Shown one piece after another: positions 16,825 to 23,837 of a DNA stretch of 32,490 bases. The position numbers and the translations under genes are program-made. The notes beneath the pieces were generated by a model that saw only the letters and a list, made by a program, of their open reading frames with translations, was not told where the DNA came from and searched no databases. Every line of letters starts with the position of its first letter. Position 1 is the first letter of the stretch. This DNA comes from an uncultured Oscillospiraceae bacterium (GTDB lineage: Bacteria > Bacillota > Clostridia > Oscillospirales > Acutalibacteraceae): NCBI GenBank assembly GCA_905193585.1, contig CAJJPG010000007.1, positions 1-32,490 of the forward strand, in the 5' to 3' direction.

Positions 16825-17404
16825 CGACAGTCTCCCCCTTTACCTTTTCAAAATCATCAAGCGCCGCATTTACCGCGCGGGTCACGGCGGTTGAGGTTAT
16901 TGTGGCGCCCGTTACGGCGTCAACCTCGTTATTTTCCGCCTTTGCGCCGTTTTTAAGCAGAGAAACGCCCTTTTTAAGCCCCGCATACTGCGAGTAAAAG
17001 CTCTCCTTAGCGGCGTTTTGCCCAAGCCCCGGGGTCTCGTTTGAAACGTCGAGTATCGCAACGCCCGCAACCGTGCCGTCGGGCTTTACAGCGGTCATTA
17101 CCGAAACGTCGCCGCCGTAGCCCTTTGCGCTCTCGGTAAATATGTACGCAGCGGTTTCTCCGCCCTTTATCGCGGTGTAGTATTCTATGCCGCCGTCACT
17201 GCATTTCTCAAAATCATCGGCGCTTACAAGGCTTTGCATATTCTTTTTGCTGTTCTCTTTTTCAAGCTCGGCTATTTTTTTAGCCGTTACCTTGTTTGTA
17301 ACGCTTAATGCCAGCGGAATTATAATGCAAATTGCAAGCAGAACGCCCACAGGCTTTATAATATCCCCGCGGTTTTTCTTTATTGCTTCAATAAATTTAC
17401 TCAC
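16814..17404 (-). CDS. rnfG: Rnf complex flavoprotein subunit RnfG
   Basis: A 196-residue subunit with one N-terminal membrane helix (about 13-33) and an extracytoplasmic FMN-binding domain. The flavinylation motif TGATITS (about residues 168-174) carries the Thr to which FMN is covalently attached in the family. An FMN transferase (ApbE) is expected elsewhere, as none is in this window. The start is GTG with GGGGG nine bases upstream, overlapping rnfD by eight bases. Confidence 0.94.
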   Translation of the reverse strand: MSKFIEAIKKNRGDIIKPVGVLLAICIIIPLALSVTNKVTAKKIAELEKENSKKNMQSLVSADDFEKCSDGGIEYYTAIKGGETAAYIFTESAKGYGGDVSVMTAVKPDGTVAGVAILDVSNETPGLGQNAAKESFYSQYAGLKKGVSLLKNGAKAENNEVDAVTGATITSTAVTRAVNAALDDFEKVKGETVGEE

Positions 17405-18329
17405 TCTTCGCCGCCCCCTTTACTTTTTCAAAGCCGAACGGTTTTGAAAGTGTGAAACGGTTTATATGCGGCACTAAAATATTCATAAGCAAAATTGAAT
17501 ATGAAACACCCTCGGGCAGTGAGCCGAATTTTCTTATAACAAAGGTTATAATTCCGCAGCCCACGGCGAAAACTGCCTTGCCGAGCGGGGTTGTGGGGCT
17601 TGTGGTGTAGTCGGTCGCCATAAACACCGCGCCCAGAATAAGGCCGCCGCCGAAGACGGACAGCATAACGTTTTCACCCGCAATCAGTGAAAGCAGCGCC
17701 ACCGTGCCTATAAAGCACACGGGAATTACGGGGGTTATGACCCTGCGTATAACAAGATACATCCCGCCCACAAGCAGCAAAAATGCCGAGGTCTCGCCTA
17801 TAGACCCCGCGTGCATACCGAAAAACAGGGTTTTAAACGAGAGCGCGCCCGCAGTGCCTGCCAAAGGCGTGGCGGAGGTCACCGCATCGGAAACGGGTTC
17901 TGTAAACCGCGTCATAGCAGCAGGGAAAGAGACAAGCAGCATAATTCTTGCGGCAATGGCGGGGTTTGCAAAGTTATGCCCCAAGCCGCCGAACATCTGC
18001 TTTACAACGATTATAGCCGCAACGCTGCCTATTGCCGCCTGCCAGAGCGGCAGTGTGGGCGGCAGGTTCATACCGAGCAGCAGCCCCGTTACAACCGCCG
18101 ACATATCCTTTATTGTATTCGGCTTTTTCAAAGCCTTGTTCCATAAAAATTCACTGAGTACCGCCACACCTACACAGGTTATTAAAACCGCAAGGGCGCG
18201 AAGCCCGAAAAGAATACAGCCGTAGGTGGCGGCGGGGGCTAAGGCTATTACCACGTCCGACATAATGCCGCGCGTGGTGTCGGGTCTTTTTATGTGCGGC
18301 GATGATGTAACCGTCAGCATTTCTTTCAT
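17397..18329 (-). CDS. rnfD: Rnf complex membrane subunit RnfD
   Basis: A 310-residue multi-spanning subunit homologous to NqrB, with about nine hydrophobic segments. It begins with the family SSPHIKRPDTT motif, shows the GGLGHNFANPAIAARI motif near 130-150 and the SATPL flavinylation-type site near 170. The start ATG overlaps the rnfC stop as ATGA, so the two are coupled. It probably carries covalent FMN and part of the ion path. Confidence 0.95.
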   Translation of the reverse strand: MKEMLTVTSSPHIKRPDTTRGIMSDVVIALAPAATYGCILFGLRALAVLITCVGVAVLSEFLWNKALKKPNTIKDMSAVVTGLLLGMNLPPTLPLWQAAIGSVAAIIVVKQMFGGLGHNFANPAIAARIMLLVSFPAAMTRFTEPVSDAVTSATPLAGTAGALSFKTLFFGMHAGSIGETSAFLLLVGGMYLVIRRVITPVIPVCFIGTVALLSLIAGENVMLSVFGGGLILGAVFMATDYTTSPTTPLGKAVFAVGCGIITFVIRKFGSLPEGVSYSILLMNILVPHINRFTLSKPFGFEKVKGAAKSE

Positions 18330-19660
18330 TTCGCCGTCCGCCTCCTTAATTCAGCCTTTGCAAGCCTCATACTTTGTGTTAGCGGTCTGTGCGCAGGACA
18401 TACAAACGCGCAGCTGCCGCACTCCATACAGTAGTTAACATTAAGATTTTCAAGCCTGTCATAAAGCTTGCAGTCAAGCGCCGCCTCTACATTTGCGGGG
18501 TAAAGCCGCATAGGACATGCGCCCGCGCAGCGGTCGCAGTGTATGCAGGGGGTAGTATCGGGCGCTGTTCTTTCTTCCATAACAATAATGGCGTTGTTGC
18601 GCTTTTCAATAACCGCGTCGGTGCTGCATACGTCTATACCCATCATGGGTCCGCCCATCATTATTTCCGCCGCCGTATCATTCACGCCGCCCGCAAACTC
18701 CAAAACGTCCTTTATGGATGTGCCTATGGGCACCCGCACGTTTTTAGGCTCTTTAACCGCCGTGCCGTCCACCGTTATGCGCTTTGAAACAAGCGGCATA
18801 CCCGTAGTTATAAACCTGTAAAGCGCGGCAACGCTTGTTATGTTCATAACAATGCACCCGACGTCGCTCGGCAGCTTGCCCAGCGGCACTTTTCTTCCCG
18901 TTGCCGAATAAATTATTACCTTTTCCGCTCCCTGCGGGTAGCTTGTGGGCAGCTTCATTAGCTTTACGGAATCATCTGTATCTCGCTTATCGGCGGCAAT
19001 GGTGTAAAGCTTTGTAATAGCCTTTTCCTTGTTGCTTTCAATGCAGATTATTACTTTTTCAACGCCCAGCTTTTCTTTAAGCAGGTAAACGCCCTCTATA
19101 ACGTCGTTGTAATTTTCAATACACTCGCGGTAGTCGCTTGTTATGTACGGCTCGCACTCTGCGCCGTTTATTATAAGAGTATCGATTTTTACTCCGTCCT
19201 TAATATTCAGCTTAACGCCTGTGGGAAAACCCGCGCCGCCCAGCCCCACAAGCCCGCATGCAGTTGCAGCGGCGGCTATATCCTCGCGCGTTTTTACTTC
19301 AAAGGGTTTTATACTCGGGTCGAGGCTCTGCTCGCCGTCGGATTTTACAGTCACATATGTAACGCTGCGCCCGTTTACGTTTTCCGCCGTAACGGCGCTT
19401 ACCGTTCCCGAAACGCTTGAATGTACGGGCGCGCTTACAAAGCCGCCCGCCTTGCCTATAAGCGTACCTACATACACCTTGTCTCCTACAGCCACAACCG
19501 GCTCTGCCGGCGCGCCTATGTGCTGAAGCATAGGTATTTTAACGCTCTCGGGCGGCGGCATTATAACGGTTTCCGCCTCAGCCGTGCCCTTTAGGTGCGG
19601 CAGCAGCGTTCCGCCGTGAATTCTGCCCACTGGGTGCAGTATTCTTTCCTTTTTTCCCAT
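18326..19660 (-). CDS. rnfC: Rnf complex NADH-site subunit RnfC
   Basis: A 444-residue peripheral subunit that binds NADH and FMN. It starts with HPVGRIHGGTLLPHLKG, followed by the biotinyl-lipoyl-like segment, the Rossmann region with GLVGLGGAGFPTGVK near residue 138 and the NGAECEPYITSDYR motif near 163. Two 4Fe-4S motifs lie at the C terminus (CIHCDRCAGACP and CMECGSCAFVCP). It is the first gene of rnfCDGEAB and has a near-consensus promoter upstream. Confidence 0.97.
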   Translation of the reverse strand: MGKKERILHPVGRIHGGTLLPHLKGTAEAETVIMPPPESVKIPMLQHIGAPAEPVVAVGDKVYVGTLIGKAGGFVSAPVHSSVSGTVSAVTAENVNGRSVTYVTVKSDGEQSLDPSIKPFEVKTREDIAAAATACGLVGLGGAGFPTGVKLNIKDGVKIDTLIINGAECEPYITSDYRECIENYNDVIEGVYLLKEKLGVEKVIICIESNKEKAITKLYTIAADKRDTDDSVKLMKLPTSYPQGAEKVIIYSATGRKVPLGKLPSDVGCIVMNITSVAALYRFITTGMPLVSKRITVDGTAVKEPKNVRVPIGTSIKDVLEFAGGVNDTAAEIMMGGPMMGIDVCSTDAVIEKRNNAIIVMEERTAPDTTPCIHCDRCAGACPMRLYPANVEAALDCKLYDRLENLNVNYCMECGSCAFVCPAHRPLTQSMRLAKAELRRRTAK

Positions 19661-19701
19661 ATTTTAATACTCGCTTTCTGAAACAGGATATAATTATTTA
19701 T

Positions 19702-19730
19702 ATAATACTATATAACGGAATTATTTTCAA
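19702..19730 (-). promoter_or_regulatory. Sigma-A promoter of the rnf operon
   Basis: On the minus strand TTGAAA (19725-19730) and TATTAT (19702-19707) are separated by exactly 17 bases, about 42 bases before the rnfC start. It faces away from the YcxB-like gene promoter that begins 17 bases further right. Confidence 0.8.
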
Positions 19731-19746
19731 GTTTAAAATGCTTATA

Positions 19747-19775
19747 TTGACAAAATACCGCCTGCGTTATAAAAT
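19747..19775 (+). promoter_or_regulatory. Sigma-A promoter of the YcxB-like pseudogene
   Basis: TTGACA (19747-19752) and TAAAAT (19770-19775) have a 17-base spacer, followed by GGAGGGG and an ATG at 19796. Promoter and ribosome site remain near perfect although the gene is broken. Downstream tsaE-tsaB-rpiB-upp may depend on this promoter. Confidence 0.72.
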
Positions 19776-19795
19776 AATAGCCGGAGGGGTTTAGT

Positions 19796-20334
19796 ATGGA
19801 GTTTCGGTTCAATATTGATTTGACCGATAAGGATTATACCGATTTTAATATTTTTTGGCAGACAAAATCCCGCTACGGCAAAAAAATTCTGACTACATTA
19901 AGGATTTTTTGCTGGTACTGTGTTTTGTTCCTACGCTGTCGGCAATACGTGATATAGGTTTTTCGGCGGAATCGATAATTTCGGGAATTTTACTAATTAT
20001 AATACCGCAGCTGTTAGTGGTGCCCTTCTTTAAATTAGCGGCAAAAATCCAGATAAAAGCCCTTATAAAAAACGGAAAACCGCCCTATTCGCCCCACCCG
20101 GTGTTTACCTTTTATGAGGACTGCTTTACAGAAGAAACGGAAGACATTAAAACCGAAATTAAATATTCGTGAATTGACAGAATAAGCATTGTTGAAAACA
20201 AGCTGATTATGATTCATACCAACTCGGTGCAGGCTTATCTGCTGCCCGCAATCTGCTTCGGCTCAGATATGAAATATAACCTCTTTAAAGACTTTATAAA
20301 AACAAAGTGTGCCGCCGTTGATACATATAAATAA
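19796..20334 (+). pseudogene. YcxB-like membrane protein, broken by a frameshift and an in-frame UGA
   Basis: When repaired, the product is about 179 residues and resembles the YcxB-like family (PF14317). The first 29 codons read in one frame (RFNIDLTDKDYTDFN, then SRYGKK). The frame then shifts at a seven-A run (19880-19886); one extra A would restore it. The second frame carries two membrane helices (DFLLVLCFVPTLSAIRDIGF, GILLIIIPQLLVVPFF) and then meets TGA at 20170, exactly where a Trp fits, before IDRISIVENKLIMIHTNSVQ and a final TAA. Promoter and ribosome site look intact. It is either a recent pseudogene, sequence error at two places, or an expressed recoded gene. Function of the family is unknown. 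Confidence 0.78.
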
Positions 20335-20344
20335 AGGTGAAAAA

Positions 20345-20797
20345 ATGAAAAAATACACAACAAAATCCCCCGAAGAAACCGAAAGCATAGGCTTTCGACT
20401 GGCGCAAACCCTGCGCGGCGGCGAGGTTATAGCCTTTCGCGGGGGACTCGGAATGGGCAAAACCTGCTTTACGCGGGGGCTGGCACGCGGGCTCGGCTTT
20501 ACGGGCACGGTCACGTCCCCTACCTTTGCGCTTATAAACGAATATATCGGCGGCAGGCTGCCGCTTTACCATTTTGATATGTACCGAATTTCGGGGTGGG
20601 AAGACCTTTATTCCACCGGTTTTTTTGAGTACGCAGAGCAAGGCGGAGTAATTGCGGCGGAGTGGAGCGAAAACATTGAAAACGCGCTGCCCGCGGGCAC
20701 TATAACCGTCAGCTTTGAACAAACGGGCGAAAATGAACGCGTGATAAATATTGACGGCGCGCGCGATCTTGATTTAACGGAGACTGAAACACAATGA
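20345..20797 (+). CDS. tsaE: tRNA t6A biosynthesis ATPase TsaE
   Basis: A 150-residue P-loop ATPase that works with TsaB and TsaD to make N6-threonylcarbamoyladenosine at position 37 of ANN-decoding tRNAs. Walker A (GGLGMGKT) is at residues 33-40, followed by TSPTFALINEY and the YHFDMYR motif near 78. The ATG at 20345 is chosen for its AGGTGA ribosome site and fold start. The stop overlaps the tsaB start as ATGA. The usual companions rimI and tsaD are not next to it. Confidence 0.95.
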   Translation: MKKYTTKSPEETESIGFRLAQTLRGGEVIAFRGGLGMGKTCFTRGLARGLGFTGTVTSPTFALINEYIGGRLPLYHFDMYRISGWEDLYSTGFFEYAEQGGVIAAEWSENIENALPAGTITVSFEQTGENERVINIDGARDLDLTETETQ

Positions 20798-21510
20798 AAA
20801 TACTTTCTCTTGAATGTACGGCGGGTCCTGCCTCTGCCGCAATAACCGAGGACGGGCAGGTTATAGCATCCGCCTTTGTAAACGTAAAGCTTACCCACTC
20901 GCAAACCCTTTTGCCTATGGCAGAGGGGCTTTTTGCCGCGGCAAGGCTTAATTTGCAGGATATTGACGGGCTGGCGATAAACGCGGGCCCCGGCTCGTTT
21001 ACCGGGGTGCGCATAGGCATAAGCGCCGCAAAGGGGCTTGCCGCCGCGCGGAATTTGCCCTGCGCGGGGGTATCTACCCTATTATCGCTCGCCTTTAACT
21101 ACCGCGATACCGATTGCATTGTGTGCGCGGTTATGGACGCGCGCTGCAGCCAGGTATACAACGCGATTTTTGAAATTTCGGGCGGCAAAATTACCCGCCT
21201 GTGCGAAGACAGAGCGGTTTTATGTGAAGAACTTGCGGAAAATTTAAAAAAAGTGTCGCAAAACGGAGAAAAACGTGTTATAATAGTAGGCGATGGCACA
21301 GACGTGTTCTTCCCGTTTGCCGAAAATATACCCGGCGTTTGTAAATCGGCGCCCGAGCGCAGGTATCAAAACGCGGTATCCGTAGCACTTGCGGCGGAGG
21401 ATATATTTAAAAACGGCTTATCCGAAACGCCGGACAAGCTGCTGCCCGTATATTTAAGGCTGCCCCAGGCAGAACGCGAGCTTAAAAAGAAAAAAGAGGT
21501 GAGCTTATGA
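20794..21510 (+). CDS. tsaB: tRNA t6A biosynthesis protein TsaB
   Basis: A 238-residue ASKHA-fold protein that partners TsaD in t6A synthesis. The N terminus MKILSLECTAGPASAAI and the segment LAINAGPGSFTGVRIG (about 64-79) are typical of the family, which lacks the catalytic metal site of TsaD. Its start and stop both overlap neighbours as ATGA, so translation is coupled from tsaE to rpiB. Confidence 0.95.
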   Translation: MKILSLECTAGPASAAITEDGQVIASAFVNVKLTHSQTLLPMAEGLFAAARLNLQDIDGLAINAGPGSFTGVRIGISAAKGLAAARNLPCAGVSTLLSLAFNYRDTDCIVCAVMDARCSQVYNAIFEISGGKITRLCEDRAVLCEELAENLKKVSQNGEKRVIIVGDGTDVFFPFAENIPGVCKSAPERRYQNAVSVALAAEDIFKNGLSETPDKLLPVYLRLPQAERELKKKKEVSL

Positions 21511-21953
21511 AAATAGCAGTAGGCTGTGATCACGGCGGATTTGAGCATAAAAACGCAATAGTTGAGCACTTAAAAGCCGAAGGCTTTGAGGTGGAGGATT
21601 TCGGCATATACGAAAACAAATCGGTCGATTACCCCGAAATAGCGCTCAAGGTTGCAAACAGCATTAAAAACGGCGAAAACGAGCTGGGAATACTTATTTG
21701 CGGCACAGGCATAGGTATGTCGCTTGCGGCAAATAAGGTGAACGGTATACGCGCCGCCGCCTGCAGCGAGCATTTCTCGGCAAAATACACCAGACTTCAC
21801 AATAACTCCAACATATTATGTCTCGGCGGCAGAGTAATAGGTATAGGCACGGCGCTTGAGCTGTGCGATATTTTTGTCAACACCGAGTTTGAGGGCGGGC
21901 GTCATCAGCGCCGCGTTGATATGATAACCGAAATTGAAAAATCAAACACCTAA
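21507..21953 (+). CDS. rpiB: Ribose-5-phosphate isomerase B (RpiB/LacAB family)
   Basis: A 148-residue RpiB that interconverts ribose 5-phosphate and ribulose 5-phosphate in the pentose phosphate pathway. It shows GCDHGGFEHKN, the catalytic Cys motif CGTGIGMSLAANK (about 70-82) and the anion hole GIRAA. Other sugar-phosphate isomerase specificities (LacAB, allose) are possible. Placement between tsaB and upp suggests a supply role for PRPP, the co-substrate of the next enzyme. Confidence 0.94.
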   Translation: MKIAVGCDHGGFEHKNAIVEHLKAEGFEVEDFGIYENKSVDYPEIALKVANSIKNGENELGILICGTGIGMSLAANKVNGIRAAACSEHFSAKYTRLHNNSNILCLGGRVIGIGTALELCDIFVNTEFEGGRHQRRVDMITEIEKSNT

Positions 21954-21967
21954 AGGAGCAGCAAAAA

Positions 21968-22600
21968 ATGAAAGATAACGTATTTATTATGGACCACCCG
22001 CTTATTCAGCATAAACTTTCCATCCTGCGTGATGAAAAAACAGGCTCTAAGCAATTCCGCGAGCTTGTAAGCGAAATTGCAATGCTTATGTGCTATGAAT
22101 CAACAAGAGACCTGCCGCTTACCGAGGTTGAAATCAAAACCCCCATAACCACCGCAAAAACCAAAAAGCTTGCCGGCAGAAAAATGGCGTTTGTACCCAT
22201 TTTAAGAGCGGGGCTCGGCATGGTAGACGGCGTTTTAAGCCTTATTCCCGCGGCTAAGGTGGGTCATATAGGTATGTACCGCGACCCCGAAACACACAAG
22301 CCGGTCGATTACTACTGCAAGCTGCCCGCCGACCTTAACGAGCGCGACGTTTTTGTGCTTGACCCCATGCTTGCAACGGGCGGCAGCGCTATTGACGCGG
22401 TTACAAGAATAAAGGAATTTAACCCCAAGCGCATTAAGTTTATGTGCATTATAGCCGCTCCCGAGGGAATTGAGGCGTTCACCGCCGCTCACCCCGACGT
22501 ACCGGTTTACTGCGCAGGACTTGACGATCATCTTAACGACCACTGCTACATAGTTCCCGGTCTCGGCGACGCAGGCGACCGTATTTTCGGTACAAAATAA
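21968..22600 (+). CDS. upp: Uracil phosphoribosyltransferase
   Basis: A 210-residue Upp that makes UMP from uracil and PRPP in pyrimidine salvage. Motifs are RAGLGMVDG, the PRPP-binding DPMLATGGSA (about 130-139) and the C-terminal uracil-binding GLGDAGDRIFGT. The ATG is preceded by AAAGGAG. It follows rpiB by 14 bases and ends at a strong bidirectional terminator. Confidence 0.98.
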   Translation: MKDNVFIMDHPLIQHKLSILRDEKTGSKQFRELVSEIAMLMCYESTRDLPLTEVEIKTPITTAKTKKLAGRKMAFVPILRAGLGMVDGVLSLIPAAKVGHIGMYRDPETHKPVDYYCKLPADLNERDVFVLDPMLATGGSAIDAVTRIKEFNPKRIKFMCIIAAPEGIEAFTAAHPDVPVYCAGLDDHLNDHCYIVPGLGDAGDRIFGTK

Positions 22601-22620
22601 TATTGCCGGGTCAAAAAATA

Positions 22621-22670
22621 AAACTTTTCCCCGTGCTGCGGCTTATGCTTAAAGCACGGGGGAAAGTTTT
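22621..22670. terminator. Bidirectional terminator between upp and the Xre gene
   Basis: A stem of about 16 bp with one bulge pairs 22621-22637 with 22653-22670 around a 15-base loop. U-rich tracts lie on both outer sides, so it can end upp on the plus strand and the Xre gene on the minus strand. Confidence 0.88.
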
Positions 22671-22697
22671 AATATAAGAAACGTGCGTGTGTGATTG

Positions 22698-22919
22698 CTA
22701 CTTTTTAATGGGCGTAGGAGTATCGGAAAGACCAATCATATAATCCGCCGATATATTATAAAAACGGCAAAGGATTACCAAATCTTCGATTTTAAGCTCC
22801 GCCCGCCCTGTTTCTATATGATTATACCCCTGTTGACTCTTTTGTAAAAGCCTGCCTATTTCCGCTTGAGTCAGATCATTATCCTCCCGAATGTTTCTTA
22901 TTCTTGTGCGGTAATCCAT
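22698..22919 (-). CDS. Xre/Cro-type HTH transcriptional regulator
   Basis: A 73-residue protein made of a single HTH-3 domain: RIRNIREDNDLTQAEIGRLL, KSQQGYNHIETGRAELKIEDL, then ILCRFYNISADYMIGLSD, the usual lambda-Cro helix pattern. It has no sensor or catalytic extension, so it probably acts as a dimeric repressor. It is divergent from the lipoprotein gene, and two TACTCA-N5-TGAGTA palindromes lie between them. GGGGAGG precedes the ATG. Autoregulation and repression of the lipoprotein are inferred. It could also be half of a lost toxin-antitoxin pair, but no toxin-like gene is adjacent. Confidence 0.9.
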   Translation of the reverse strand: MDYRTRIRNIREDNDLTQAEIGRLLQKSQQGYNHIETGRAELKIEDLVILCRFYNISADYMIGLSDTPTPIKK

Positions 22920-22955
22920 ATTAAAACCTCCCCGTATTTATATTTCAATTTTATT

Positions 22956-22997
22956 TACTCATAAATTGAGTATTGACAAATACTCAAAGATTGAGTA
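22956..22997. promoter_or_regulatory. Two tandem operators over divergent promoters
   Basis: Two identical-arm palindromes TACTCA-N5-TGAGTA lie at 22956-22972 and 22981-22997, with centres 25 bases apart. The rightward promoter TTGACA (22973-22978) and TATAAT (22996-23001) has a 17-base spacer. The first palindrome abuts the -35 box and the second fills most of the spacer, overlapping the -10 by two bases. A weaker leftward promoter (TTGTCA at 22974-22979) runs across the first palindrome. The layout suits repression of both genes by the small Xre protein. Confidence 0.85.
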
Positions 22998-23034
22998 TAA
23001 TGTGTTTGAAATATTAAACACGGGGGTTAAATTC

Positions 23035-23559
23035 ATGAAAAAAATTCTGTCTTTTTTATTGGTTACATTTCTCTGCTTTGCGCTTTCGGCGTGCAATATT
23101 GAAGATTCGCCGCAAAAAGAGCCTTACGACAGTTCATCAGTTAAGGTGCAGACCGCAAAATCGGAAGATTACAAATTAAACGAAACCGCGGTTTTTAAAA
23201 ACATAAAGGTTACCGCAACGGAAATAAAAGAATCAAACGGCGGCGATATTTTCGGACCGGACGACGGGAACGTTTTTGTAGGTGTAAAATTTGTAATAGA
23301 AAATATATCCGATGAAAGTCAGTCAATAAGCAGTATATTATTGTTTGATCCGTATGCGGATGATGTGAAATGCGAATATTCAATAACCGCAAATGCGGAT
23401 TTCGGCGGCGGAACTCTCGACGGCGAAATAGCCGCCGGAAAAAGAATGGAAGGCTGGTACGCAGTTGAAGTACCGTCAGGCTGGTCAAAGATAGATCTTG
23501 ATGTTAAGTCTTCGTGGCTTTCGGGAAGCTCGGCAAGATTTGTATTTAACAAATCATAA
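23035..23559 (+). CDS. DUF4352-like lipoprotein
   Basis: A 174-residue predicted lipoprotein. Residues 1-20 form a lipoprotein signal (basic start, hydrophobic core, lipobox LSAC with Cys20). The mature part shows the DUF4352-type immunoglobulin-like pattern: a short linker, FKNIKVTATEIKES, then VFVGVKFVIENIS with later beta strands. The family sits on the outer face of the membrane and has no known catalytic role. It has a consensus promoter under apparent Xre control and its own strong terminator, forming a separate unit. Confidence 0.85.
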   Translation: MKKILSFLLVTFLCFALSACNIEDSPQKEPYDSSSVKVQTAKSEDYKLNETAVFKNIKVTATEIKESNGGDIFGPDDGNVFVGVKFVIENISDESQSISSILLFDPYADDVKCEYSITANADFGGGTLDGEIAAGKRMEGWYAVEVPSGWSKIDLDVKSSWLSGSSARFVFNKS

Positions 23560-23578
23560 TTAAAAGAATCGGAAACAC

Positions 23579-23628
23579 AAAACCCCGCCCCGATTTCTGT
23601 GAATTTACAGAAATCGGGGCGGGGTTTT
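23579..23628 (+). terminator. Very strong terminator of the lipoprotein gene
   Basis: A perfect 22-bp stem (23579-23600 with 23607-23628) with a 6-base loop, ending in TTTT then AGTTTTT. The symmetric A and T tracts would also let it work for minus-strand reads coming from thrS. Confidence 0.93.
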
Positions 23629-23659
23629 AGTTTTTGGGGTAAATCTGGAGCCAAAGATA

Positions 23660-23822
23660 TAACCGCCGCTGTCAGCGGGCGGATTTGCCGCAGACAAAGA
23701 CGGAGGGATTATTACAAGGCGGATGTCAGAAAAATACCCCTCAGTCACTAATGTGACAGCCGCTGACGGCGGCAGTCCCCTCTATTTTGACTTGCGTCAA
23801 AAAGATGGGAGCCTGTTTAACG
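23660..23822. repeat. Hairpin-rich intergenic repeat
   Basis: This gene-free stretch holds several small inverted repeats: around 23662-23682 (CCGCCGCTG and CAGCGGGCGG), GTCAC-TAAT-GTGAC at about 23745-23758, GCCGCTGACGGC, and TTTTGAC-ttgc-GTCAAAA at 23785-23802. The pattern CCCCTCAGTCAC...GTGACAGC followed by TCCCCTC...GGGAGCC resembles an intergenic repeat I recall from gut Ruminococcaceae genomes. The family assignment is from memory and unverified. No gene is visible. Confidence 0.5.
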
Positions 23823-23837
23823 ATATACAAACACCGT

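Noticed and set aside
19870..19895. Programmed -1 frameshift at the A7 run in the YcxB-like gene
   Set aside because: The zero-frame codons do not form a standard X XXY YYZ slippery site, no downstream stimulatory structure is clear, and a further UGA follows, so simple decay or sequence error is more likely.
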